NCBI GenBank assembly: GCA_030323885.1
Contig: CM059187.1
Span: 88,703,726-88,767,725, forward strand
Direction of reading: 5' to 3'
Length of the DNA stretch: 64,000 bases
Origin: Branchipolynoe longqiensis
Taxonomy: Eukaryota > Annelida > Polychaeta > Phyllodocida > Polynoidae
Below, piece after piece: positions 43,572 to 53,498 of the stretch. The translations under genes were made by a program, and so were the position numbers. The first letter of the stretch is position 1. Each line of letters opens with the position of its first letter. The notes beneath the pieces are model-generated. The model had not been told where the DNA came from, made no database searches, and worked only from the letters and a program-made list of their open reading frames with translations.

Positions 43572-44051
43572 TGGCCCTGTCACACTACGACGTATCTCGC
43601 CGGTGCACCGCCAACACGCAAAATCACTTTTAATCGTCGAGACACGTCAAACTTTTCGGTGTCAGCGCAACGTATTGGTAGCGTGCGGCCGACGTTGTAG
43701 TAATGCATATCGACGCATGAGAGAAAAAAAAAAAAAAGCTGGTGCAATGTGTGGGAATGAGCGTGTGCCTAGCGTTTGCATAACGTTATTTCAGCGCGTC
43801 TAATGTATCTCGACATGCCCCTAACATTGCCATAATGTTGGCACCCACGCATTGTCACACGTCGAAAGTTTTGTGCAAGCACAAAACTTCACCGACCCCC
43901 TGATGCGCGCCGCCGACCATCGCCGTAGATCAACGTATACCAATGCAAGCCTAACACGCGCGTAACACTTCCTGACGTATCCTGACGTAGCGCCAAAAAA
44001 TCAAATACGTCGACGCGCGTTGGCGAGAAGTGTCGTAATGTGCCAGCACCA
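43572..44051. mobile_element. H6: Harbinger-like MITE
   Basis: TGGCCCTGTCACACTACGAC and GTCGTAATGTGCCAGCACCA are inverted ends, with TTA on both sides (43569-43571 and 44052-44054). The interior resembles H5. Confidence 0.83.
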
Positions 44052-44054
44052 TTA

Positions 44055-44494
44055 GACGCGTCTATGACTGTTGAACCACACTGGACGAACACACCATGCG
44101 CTAACCAGTTCCATAACCAGTCGCATGCTACAGGGCCTAGCTTCCATACATCAGGTACAGAGCTGCGTAACACATGAGATTACGACAATTTTTGTTATTA
44201 ACAAATATGGTGTTTTACAGCATTTTATTCCATCACATTGTAGTCCAATAGCGTTTTATTCCATCGCCCCCAAAGTCTGCGTACCACCTCAACATCCCAG
44301 GCTAGGCTCCTGTAATCCCACAACAAACATCGCACATTACTTATTACTTCACCATAAATTACCATCTTTGTTTGCAAATGCTTAACCAAGGTAATGTTTA
44401 TTTACTTCTCTGCGAAAGGGGAAAGAAACCCATATCTATTTACAAATCCATCAAAATAAAATTATTCCAATGAATCCCATGTCGAACCTTTTGG
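44055..44494. other. No recognised feature
   Basis: Non-coding sequence; a CAGCATTTTATTCCATCACA and TAGCGTTTTATTCCATCGCC pair near 44220-44270 is a small direct duplication. Confidence 0.35.
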
Positions 44495-44812
44495 TGTATT
44501 GGGGTTTTAGATCCTAGGCAACATCTAATGCCACTTGAGGATGGGCACCGACTTTTGACCGTGTGCGCCCCTGGCGAATTAATAGTGTTGCCCTAGTATG
44601 ATGCGTTCCATCGGTACCACGGCCCAATACCCCATTCAGTCACATATTACCGTGACATAGCGTCAACCAGTCCTTACCCTCGTCTACCATGGAATGTAGC
44701 GACAGATATCCATTTCTGTAAGTCTTTGGTTTGGACTCGTCGTGGGATTGATCCAACGACCTCCTGTAACACGCTCTCCTCACGCTGTTCTACTCCGTCC
44801 GGTTTGAGACAG
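44495..44812 (-). mobile_element. SINE-1, diverged copy
   Basis: The order GGGGTTTTAGATCCTAGGCA, ACCGACTTTTGACCGTG and CACATATTACCGTGACAT follows SINE-1 in reverse. It ends with a weak head near 44745-44812. Confidence 0.75.
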
Positions 44813-44892
44813 ACTGCATTTTTTTTTATATCTCATTATTATGCATATTGCAACGTTGTGGTGGTTTGAATGCCTCTGGTGTGTTAACATAT

Positions 44893-45078
44893 CATGTGGT
44901 TAGCTCAGTGTCAGGATAATGTGACTGAGTGGAATATCGGGTCATGGTGCTGGCAGCCTGATTTCCCAGTTGGGCAGCACTATAAAGTCGCCATGAGTGT
45001 GCACTGTCACAAGTCGGTACCCGTCCTGATATGACCTTAGATGTTGCGAGGACGTAAAACAAAAACAAGCAAACAAAC
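44893..45078 (+). mobile_element. SINE-1, 5'-truncated
   Basis: It starts within the body at GTGGTTAGCTCAGTGTCAGG and ends with the normal tail. Its 5' truncation fits LINE-type reverse transcription. Confidence 0.85.
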
Positions 45079-45125
45079 TGTCACGTGGACTCCTGCCATT
45101 ACCCACAAGTCAGTACCCCATACCA

Positions 45126-45442
45126 CTGGACGCGGTGGCCGAATCGGTAGAGCGCGTGCAGGAGATCGGTTCCCGGTCGAGTACAAACCACTGACTTATC
45201 CAATGTATGCTTGTCACTTCCTAGCCTGGTACTTGGCATTAATAGGATAGGACAAGGACTGGTTAGATCAGTTTCAGGATAATATGACTGAGTGGGCTAT
45301 TGGGTCATGGTGCTGGTGGTATGATTTCCCAGTGGGGCAGCACTATACATTTGCCATGAGTGCATACTGTCACAAGTTAGTCCCCATCCTGATATGACCT
45401 GAGATGTTGTGAGGAGGTAAAATTCGAACAACCAACCAAGCA
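45126..45442 (+). mobile_element. SINE-1, full-length
   Basis: The A box (GGTGGCCGAATCGGTAGAGC), a head shortened by about 15 bp, the B box (TCGGTTCCCGGTCGAG), body and tail are present. Confidence 0.87.
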
Positions 45443-45899
45443 CCGACTGGTAACGGGCACTATGCGTAGCCAATGCCGGATTTAGATGAAGCGAGGCCCT
45501 TGGCTATTCCACTTGTAAGGCCCCCTCCCAAAGGCCTATCCGACGGCGTCAAATATATTTAATTATACACCTTGGCCCGAGAACCCCTAGATTTTTAGAC
45601 CCTAGACGCCATTGTTCCTGACTTCCCGTCCAAATGGTGGTTTTCCGGGTGAGGTGCGGTGTGCGCGGTTACCCCCCCCCCCCCCTCCCACCCCCTTTTA
45701 TGTGAGCCATGGCAGACTTGGTGAGAGATCCGCATCGTCTGGGCTTGTTGCACACCAATTAACCATTATGTGTGTGAGTTGGGCCGTCCGTCTGCAATTG
45801 AATTGACATGGTGCGCACCGGATACGTTTAAAAAACCCATCTGCCGTATGATGTGGTCCTCTCCCACTCACCTATTTTTACTCCCTTTTCCTCTGTGTC
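45443..45899. other. No recognised feature; poly(C) run
   Basis: A C-run with little interruption lies at 45671-45698. The remainder is non-coding and unrecognised. Confidence 0.4.
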
Positions 45900-46255
45900 A
45901 GACCAGGGTGGCCGAATGAGTTGAGCGTCCGTCTCCTGTTTTGGGGAGATCAGGGGATCCGAACCCATGGGTTTGTGGGTTCGGACGCTGGTCGAGTCAA
46001 GGCAATGACTTGCAAATTTATACTTGTCGCTTCTAAGTTCTAGCCTGTCGCTCAGCATTAATAGGACAGGGCAAAGACTGGTTGGCTCAGAGTTAGGATA
46101 ATGTGACTGAGTGGGATATCAGGTCATGGTGCTGGTGGCCTGGTCTCCCAGTGGAGCAGCACTATAAAGTCGCCAAGAGTGCGCACTGTTACAAGTCGGT
46201 ACCCATCCTGCTATGACCTCAGATGTTGCCAGGACGTTAAACAACAACAAACAGG
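45900..46255 (+). mobile_element. SINE-1, full-length with head variant
   Basis: The head is the second type (GGCCGAATGAGTTGAGCGTC, CCGTCTCCTGTTTTG). It carries a small local duplication, with GGGTTTGTGGGTTCGGACGC following GGATCCGAACCCATGGG. Confidence 0.86.
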
Positions 46256-46266
46256 CCCTCTGTGTC

Positions 46267-46490
46267 TAACCGGACGCGTTGGCCGAATTGTGAGATCTCC
46301 CGACCTTCCAGAGGAGATTTCAAATCCCAGCTGATTCAAGCCAATGACTTACAAAAGTTATGCTTGCCGCTACCTATCCTAGCGCTCGGCATTACAAGGA
46401 TAGGGTAAGGACTAGTTAGTTCAGTTTCAGGGTAATGTGATTGAGTGGGAAATTTGGTCATGGTGCCGGTCGCTGATCCTCAGGGTAACC
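46267..46490 (+). mobile_element. SINE-1, 3'-truncated
   Basis: The head is poor (GCGTTGGCCGAATTGTGAG), and the body stops at TCATGGTGCCGGTCGCTGAT. Confidence 0.78.
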
Positions 46491-46506
46491 ATTACAGACA
46501 TGGTAT

Positions 46507-47009
46507 TGTAGTGGTCTGCACTGACCTCTCAGGCAAGTAACCACATAGACAGGTAGGCGTGGGGAGTGTATTGATATCAGGGAGCCTAGGTGGTGTAATG
46601 GTTAGCACACTGGCCCGGAATGCAAAGAGATGTGGGTTCGAGTCCCGCTCTAGGCGCAGTATTTCCCATTTTCATCACCCCCACGACACTGGTTGCCGTG
46701 ATCAGGATCCTGTACAAGCTTTGCGCTGTATGGTTGTTGAACCTACCCTGTGTATGTATGTGTTAGTGCCTTGCCTGTATGTATGTAATTGTAAGCATTA
46801 CAATACTTACAATTCCAGGGGGACGAGTGTAGTGGTCTGCACTGACCTCTCAGGCAAGTAACCACATAGACAGGTAGGCGTGGGGAGTGTATTGATATCA
46901 GGGAGCCTAGGTGGTGTAATGGTTAGCACACTGGCCCGGAATGCAAAGAGATGCGGGTTCGAGTCCCGCTCTAGGCGCAGTATTTCCCATTTTCATCACC
47001 CCCACGACA
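46507..47009 (+). mobile_element. SINE-3 in a 321-bp tandem duplication
   Basis: The 182-bp blocks at 46507-46690 and 46828-47009 are almost identical. Each carries a tRNA-like unit with acceptor halves GCCTAGG and CTAGGC, an A box (GTGTAATGGTTAGCACAC) and a B box (GGGTTCGAGTCCCGC). I see one difference in the block (T/C before GGGTTCGAG). Confidence 0.82.
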
Positions 47010-47319
47010 GTATGCAGGGAGTGGTGATATCCCTACCCGAGCAAACCAATCTGGTGCTAAGTTATTTCCCCATTTTTTTCCGGCATAAAGCTATCCTGGT
47101 GAGGCTAACTCTAAATACAGTGTTGAAAAATCTCTACGATTCTGCAGATTTCCATGATTTTTGTTTGCAATCGCTGATTAACTAGTATGGAATGTCAAGG
47201 ATATATACGATAGGAATTGATTGGTCAGTCAGAATTCAATTCTCATATGAACTTAGATTTTTGCTAGGACATACAACTCAAACAAACAAAAAAGCTAGGT
47301 GCGATTGCAGAGAGAGAAA
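47010..47319. other. No clear gene; SINE-1 tail fragment near 47235-47290
   Basis: TATGAACTTAGATTTTTGCT and AGGACATACAACTCAAACAA match the end of SINE-1. An open stretch to 47185 has no recognisable domain. Confidence 0.4.
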
Positions 47320-48095
47320 TAGACTACATCACCATTCCAGCGGCGCTGTGCATTGTGGGATGTGTGGAAGAAAAACAAACCCACGAGAAGCACATGCACA
47401 TGCTAATACACTGGGTGCAGCTATGAAATGTGCTAGTTTCAGCTCATCTCAGCTCTTGTTTGAAATATAGATTACCAACTAAAAAATATACATTATAAAT
47501 TAAGATGTTAATCTTTTATCCAACATTGCATTTACATCAATATAATCAGCACATCTTATGCCATGTGCATTTATATTTAGACAAATCTGGGTACTCAGAC
47601 TAGTGTTATAGCCATAGCCAGGGTTAGTTTTACTTATTTTATTCATATTTTTATTTATATCCTACGGTTAATGACATATGTAGAGCTAGGAAATGAATAG
47701 GGTTAATTAGACATTGGTTATATATTTCTTTAAAACAAGTTTCTGTTGACACATTTGGCATTTTAAAATTTAGAACAAAAATTAATAAGGGTGATGTGGA
47801 TATCAGCCTAATTGTGACATTGTTTTGTATGTTTCTTAGCTAAAAATGTTTAACTATGGCTTGTTTTGTCTTAAATATATTCATCAGATCAATATATTGC
47901 ATGTGTGCATACCTGTTTGTGCCAAATTGTTATGTATTTCTATTGATTTTGAATAAAATCGAAGTTTTGCCCTATGCGTATCAGCAAACTCAATGGCCGT
48001 ACGCATTTGCTTTGCTGCCAACACCATTTTCAGCGCATGCGCAGTCGGAACGGTGGCCTCGTCTATTGGAATTGGTGGCATTAGCGATAATACAC
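47320..48095. repeat. G repeat, copy 3, with insertion
   Basis: It shares GCATTGTGGGATGTG, the GTTTCAGCTCATCTCAGCTC block, TGTCTTAAATATATTCAT and GCGCATGCGCAGTC with 23880-24310. About 330 extra bp (roughly 47510-47850) lie in the middle and are not present in the other copy. Confidence 0.65.
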
Positions 48096-48244
48096 GGACA
48101 GTGGAACACTCTCCAATAAATGAGTGGAACTCATACACCTCTCTCTACGCCCACATTTACACTTTACATATGTACTTCATGTATTTATTAGGTCAAGCAT
48201 AGACTGTTGCAATTTCCTATTGAATGGAATATCTTAATATAACG

Positions 48245-48545
48245 GACCAGACTGGACGGCCGAATGAGTTGAGCTTCCCTCTCCCGTTTTGGTACATCGT
48301 GGGATTCGAACCTACGGGTTCGAACCTTGGTTGAGTCAAACCAGTGACTTCAAAAGTTATACCTAAACATTTATACTGGCTCGGTGTCAGGATAATTTGA
48401 CTGAGTGGGTTATCAGGTCTTGGTGCTGGCGGCCTGGTCTCCCAGCACGATAAAGTCGCCATAAGTGGGCATTGTCACAAGTCGGTACCCATCCTGATAT
48501 GACCTTAGATGTTGCCAGGACGTAAGACTCCAACATGTAACCAAT
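48245..48545 (+). mobile_element. SINE-1, second head type
   Basis: It has GGACGGCCGAATGAGTTGAG, the B-box region GGGATTCGAACC, a body with a deletion after ACTTCAAAAGTTATACC, and a normal tail. Confidence 0.85.
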
Positions 48546-48877
48546 CTTAATATAACATCAGTTACCATCGGTGAATTCAAAACAGTGGTGCACGCACAGA
48601 AACAAATGCTCAAAAAAATGATCATGTCACATCAGTTTTTCAGATTTAGCATTGGCTGCAAGTAAAACAATACATTGAGTTCAAGAATGTACTGGGCATT
48701 TAGAACGCTATCAATGCTAAAACACAAGCATATCTCTAAAACCATCTGCCCCTCAAACAATCATCCCAGAGGGTCAGATCATCCAGTCAGATATTGCATG
48801 TCCCTGATTCTGGACTCAAATCATATGGTCATTTTGCCTTCTGTGCAGTAGGTTCCACTTCACGGAATCGGTTGTCA

Positions 48878-48880
<3 letters not shown>
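48546..48880. other. No recognised feature
   Basis: Unique-looking non-coding sequence. Confidence 0.35.

Positions 48881-48915
<35 letters not shown>
48881..48915. repeat. (AT)n microsatellite
   Basis: About 17 AT units. Confidence 0.9.
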
Positions 48916-48918
<3 letters not shown>

Positions 48919-48961
48919 AAGCAGGATCTCTTAAACAAGTTTGTATCTGCTCTTAATCCTC

Positions 48962-49080
48962 AGGCGGTCGGTTTAAAGAGTTAGAATATCATTACAATGG
49001 TATTGTTGGGACCCAAATAAAGCGATCGATATAGGGGAGTGGTCGATCTGTGAAGGGTTCCGTATTGGGAGGTTTTACTG
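48962..49080. mobile_element. P1 MITE, 5'-truncated
   Basis: GGTCGGTTTAAAGAGTTAG runs to GGGAGGTTTTACTG, followed by TA. Confidence 0.78.
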
Positions 49081-49094
49081 TATAGTCATATATA

Positions 49095-49412
49095 GTTTGT
49101 CCTAGCAACATCTAAGGTCCTGATAAAGTGGACGGGTACCGACTTGTGACAGTGCACATTCATTGGCGACTTTTATAGTGCTGCCCCACTGGGAAAGCAG
49201 GCCACCAGCACCATGACCTGATATCCCACTCTGTCACATTATCCTGACACTGAGCTAACCAGTCCTTGCCCTATCCTATTAATTCAGAGTGCCAGGTTAG
49301 GAAGCGAAAAGTATCAATTTTAAAGTCATTGGTTTGACTCGACCGGGAACGGAACTCCTGAACTCCCGCACGCAAGGCCTGCGCTCTACCAGGCCACCGC
49401 GCCCGGCCTATA
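49095..49412 (-). mobile_element. SINE-1, full-length with good head
   Basis: On the minus strand the head has a GGTGGCCTGGTAGAGCGC A-box region and a GAGTTCCGTTCC B box. A small GATAAAGTGGAC insertion lies in the tail near 49124. Confidence 0.86.
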
Positions 49413-49494
49413 CATTTATATATACAGATATATATACATATATAAACATATATATGCATAGGTACATACACATTATGAAGGTACTCGGGAGCGC

Positions 49495-49640
49495 AGGAGG
49501 TGGCGCTACCAGTCATAACACACGAAGGAGGCAATACAGTGTATTGTGTAATAATAATAATAATAAACACAACAATAATAAGGAAATAATTCTATTCCGC
49601 GCCTTTATACTCGCATAATCCGTTACACATCACATATACA
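49495..49640. repeat. U repeat, copy 2
   Basis: AGGTGGCGCTACCAGTCATA, an AATAATAATAATAATAAACA run and CTCGCATAATCCGTTACACA parallel 31795-31930. Confidence 0.5.
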
Positions 49641-49654
49641 TATACATATTTGTT

Positions 49655-49708
49655 CTTGGGAAGCTAGTTACGTCCTGGCAATATCTAAGGTCATGTCAAG
49701 ACGGATGT
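49655..49708 (-). mobile_element. SINE-1 tail fragment
   Basis: TTACGTCCTGGCAATATCTA then AGGTCATGTCAAGACGG matches the reversed tail. Confidence 0.6.
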
Positions 49709-50221
49709 ATATATTGATGATTTGCTGGTGAGACGTACCCATGTCACGGGTGAATAATGATGAACTACGCCTAATGAGAATTGGTTGAACAACTCTCCTG
49801 GACGTGTCCCGTGTCTCAAGCTAACAATTAAAACTATGTTAGCTGGAGCCCAGCTAAACAAAATTACTGAACCATGATTATACAAATCTTTTTCATTGTG
49901 ATAAAGTATGGCAACAATAAAAAATATTAAATACAGTCGAGAAGACTTCGCACTATGTCACTTTTTTTCAAAGCGCCATGGCGTAAATTAGTTATTAAAA
50001 AAATATATATATATATATTAGAGATGAATTTGGATATGATTGATCTTTTCCCCCCGACTGTTTCTTTGGAATGATTGACTGTGTATTAACAAAACGCCGA
50101 TCTTTGACTGGATGGTTGACAAAATAGAGAGTTGAGCGATGCTTAGTTGGTAGTGTTGGTCCACTTAGGAGCTGGTGATGGTCGTTTGGTGCGTTCCTAC
50201 ATCCACTCTTTTTAGATATTG
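49709..50221. other. No recognised feature
   Basis: Non-coding AT-rich sequence with a short TA run near 50000. Confidence 0.35.
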
Positions 50222-51290
50222 TTACATCGGATGCGATGGCTGAATCGGTACGAGGTCTGGCTGGCTTCCAATTGGGGAGGTCATAGGTTAGAACCATTAG
50301 CGTGTCAAATTAATGACTTGCATAATTGAAACTTGTCACTACCTAGCCGGGCGATCAACATTACTAGGACAAAGCAAGGACTGATTTTCCCAGCATCAGG
50401 ATAATGTGACTAAGTGGAATAGTTGGCCATGGCACCAGTACAGGGACCTTGTCTTCCAGTAGGGCAGACGAACCATAACCATAAAGTCACCATAAGTGTG
50501 CGCTGTCAGAAGTCGGTGCTTCCCACCCTTCCCACCATTCCCACCCTTCCCACCATTACCACCCTTCCCACTCTTCCTACCATTCCCACCCTTCCCACCC
50601 TTCCCACCCTTCCCACCCTTCCCACCATTCCCACCCTTCCCACCCTTACCACCATTACCACCATTACCACCCTTCCCACCCTTCCCACCCTTCCCACCAT
50701 TCCCACCATTCCCACCCTTCCCACTATTCCCACCCTTCCCACCCTTCCCACCCTTCCCACCCTTCCCACCCTTCCCACCCTTCCCACCCTTCCCACCCTT
50801 CCACCCTTCCCACCCTTCCCACCCTTCCCACCCTTCCCACCCTTCCCACCATTCCCACCCTTCCCACTACCCTTCCCACCCTTCCCACCCTTCCCACCTT
50901 TCCCACCATTCCCACCATTCCCACCATTCCACCATCCACCCTTCCCACCCTTCCCCCCTTCCACCCTTCCCACCATTCCCACTCTTCCCACCATTCCCAC
51001 CATTCCCACTCTTCCCACCCTTCCCACCCATCCCACCCTTCCCGCCCTTTCCACCCATCCCAACCCTTCCCACCCTTCCCACCCGTCCCACCCTTCTCCA
51101 CCATTCCCACCATTCCTACCATCCCCACCCTTCCACCCTTCCTACCCTTCCCACCCTTCCCACATTCCCAACATTCCCACCCATCCCACCCTTCCCTCCT
51201 TTCCACACTTTCCACCCTTCCCACCCTTCCCCTCTTCCCACCCTTACCTTAGATGTTGCCAGGGCGCAACATTCCAACTACCAACCATCC
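50222..51290 (+). mobile_element. SINE-1 split by an internal minisatellite
   Basis: The head (GATGGCTGAATCGGTACGAG) and body run to GCTGTCAGAAGTCGGT at 50518. The tail resumes at ACCTTAGATGTTGCCAGGGC (51245) and ends ACTACCAACC at 51290. The short CCCGTCCTGATATG part of the SINE is replaced by the array. Confidence 0.82.
50519..51245 (+). repeat. 9-bp pyrimidine array (CCCACCCTT)n inside SINE-1
   Basis: About 80 units of CCCACCCTT/CCCACCATT run without purine-rich breaks. The minus strand is GGGTGGGAA, able to form G-quadruplexes. All frames are open (PTLPTLPTL, PPFPPFPPF, HPSHPSHPS), so the 400-codon Pro-rich ORFs are artefacts. Confidence 0.95.
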
Positions 51291-51685
51291 TTCCCACCCT
51301 TCGCACCCTTCCCCTCATTCTCACCCTTCCCACTTCCCACCCTTCCCACCCTTCCCTCCTCCCCCACTATTCTTCACCCGTCCCACTCTTCCCACCCTCC
51401 CCCCTTCCCACCCTTCCCACCCTTCCCCCTTCCCACCCTTCCCACCTTTCCACCCTTCCCCCTTCTACCCTTCCCGCCCTTCCCACCCATCCCAACCCTT
51501 CCCTCCTTCCCACCCTTCCCCACCCTTTCACCATTCCCACCCCTCCCACTCTTCTCTCCTTCTCCCCCCCCTTATCGCCCTTCCACACCCTTCCCCTCCT
51601 TCCCCCCCCCTTTCCCCCCTTCCACCCCTTCACCCTTCCCCTTCCACCCTTCCCCTCCTTCCCCCCTTCCCACCCTTCCCAACCA
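51286..51685 (+). repeat. Second, more degenerate part of the pyrimidine array
   Basis: CCCACCCTT units continue directly after the SINE end, with more CCCC and CTCC variation. The array therefore lies both inside and beyond the SINE. Confidence 0.9.
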
Positions 51686-51689
51686 TGTG

Positions 51690-52234
51690 AGTACAGTGTT
51701 ATCTTCTTGTGGGTGTTTCAGACACTGAGCCAACCAGGATAGCAGAAGTAGATAAGGATTTAGAAAAAGATACACAAACTGTTCAGCCGTCTCTACTCGA
51801 CGCCTCTCCCTATGCCTGCTCTTCCACCATTCTTGTTTCCTCTTCTGCTTTTCTCTCTTTTTTGCCTCTAAGCCAATCATCTTTGTACTCAGCTATTCAT
51901 CCTCTCCATATCAACATAATTATCATCGTCATCATCATCAATGAAATACATGCTTGCACATACATGTACGATGTATGCCAAGTGGGCCGGCAGAGTGATT
52001 TGTAAATGGGCCTCAGCCATCGGCTTCATCCCTTTTTAAAAGCACTCCATCCACCCTATTCGGTTATTGCATATGCATGTATATGTAAAATCGTGTCTTT
52101 CGATTGTTTTATGTAACTTGGAAGTTGGGGAGGTGATGGGAGTAAGGAGGGCATGCACTTGTCAGCGCTAACTGTAGGCCCTACCATTCAAGCAACTTAT
52201 TTTACTAAGCTGACTGCATTCCGTATGTGCTTAG
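51690..52234. other. No recognised gene
   Basis: A CATCATCATC run lies near 51930. The rest is unrecognised. Confidence 0.35.
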
Positions 52235-53372
52235 GAATGTGATGTGTTTGGTGTGTGTGAGGTGTGTGGTGTGTGAGGTGTGTGAGGTATTGAGGTGTCT
52301 GGTGTGTGAGGTGTGTGAGGTGTGTGAGGTGTGTGGGGTGTGTGAGGTGTGTGAAGTGTGTGAGGTGTGAGGTGTGTGAGGTGTGTGTGGTGTTGAGGTG
52401 TCTAGTGTGTGAGGTGGGTGAGGTGGGTGAGGTGTGTGAGATGTTGAGGTGTGTGGTGTGTGAGGTGGTGGGGGGTGTGAGGTGTGTGAGGTGTGTGAGG
52501 TATGTGGTGTGTGAGGTGGGTCATGTGTGTGAGGTGTGTGAGGGGTTGAGGTGTAGTGTATGAGGTGTGAGGTGTGTGATGTGTGTGAGGTGTGAGGTGT
52601 GTGTGCTGTGTGGGATGTGTGGGGTGTGAGGTGTGTGGTGTGTGAGGTGTGTGAGGTGCGTGTGTTGTGTGAGGTGTGTGAGGTGTGTGGTGTGTGAGGT
52701 GTGTGAGATGTGTGGTGGGTGTGTTGTGTGTGTGTGGTGTGTGGTGTGTGAGGTGTGTGGTGTGTGAGGTGTGTGAGGTGTGTAGTTGTGTGTGGTGTGT
52801 GAGGTGTGTGGTGTGTGAGTGGGTGGTGTGTGAGGTGTGTGGTGTGTGTGAGGTGTGATGGGCTGTGTGAGGTGTGTGTGCTGTGTGAGATGTGTGGTGT
52901 GTGAGGTGTGTGGTGTGTGAGGTGTGTGAGGTGCGTGTGTTGTGTGAGGTGTGTGAGGTGTGTGGTGTGTGAGGTGTGTGGTGTGTGAGGTGTGTGGTGT
53001 GTGTGTTGTGTGTGGTGGGTTTGGTGTGTGAGGTGTGTGGTGTGTGGTGTGTGAGGTATGTGGTGTGTGAGGTGTGTGGTGTGTGAGGTGTGTGTGTTGT
53101 GTGGAGTGTGTGAGGTGTGTGGTGTGTGAGGTGTGTGGTGTGTGAGGTGTGTGAGGTGAGTGGTGTGTGAGGTGTGTGGTGTGTGAGGTGTGATGGGCTG
53201 TGTGAGATGTGTGGTGTGTGAGGTGTGTGGTGTGTGTGAGGTGTGTGAGGTGTGTGGTATGTGAGGTGGGCCGGGTGTGTGAGGGGTTGAGGTGTGGTGT
53301 GTGAGGTGTGTGAGGTGTGTTGTGTGTGTGAGGTGTGTGAGGTGTGAGGTGTGTGAGGTGTGTGATTTATGG
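52235..53372 (+). repeat. GT/GAGG-rich minisatellite
   Basis: Irregular units of GTGTGAGGTGTGTGGT repeat for about 1.1 kb. Frames encoding Val/Cys/Arg repeats are artefacts. Confidence 0.93.
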
Positions 53373-53498
53373 CTCTCTCAGCTGAGTTGTGTATGGTATT
53401 GCTGCTATAATCAAAGGCCGAGGGTTACATCTCCAAAAAGCATCTAGCTCATTATAAAGAGAGTTACTGCTTGCTATGTTTTATTCCGTATAACTTAT

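Noticed and set aside
46590..46660. Functional tRNA gene in SINE-3
   Set aside because: The acceptor stem pairs, but I cannot form a sound anticodon stem-loop and the block is followed by SINE sequence.
47008..47185. Possible exon after CCACGACAG
   Set aside because: A 58-codon open stretch with no recognised domain; it directly follows a truncated SINE-3, and the AG is part of the SINE.
50423..51742. Long Pro-rich ORFs (about 440 and 410 codons)
   Set aside because: They lie in a 9-bp pyrimidine array where every frame is open; no non-repeat coding sequence or start context.
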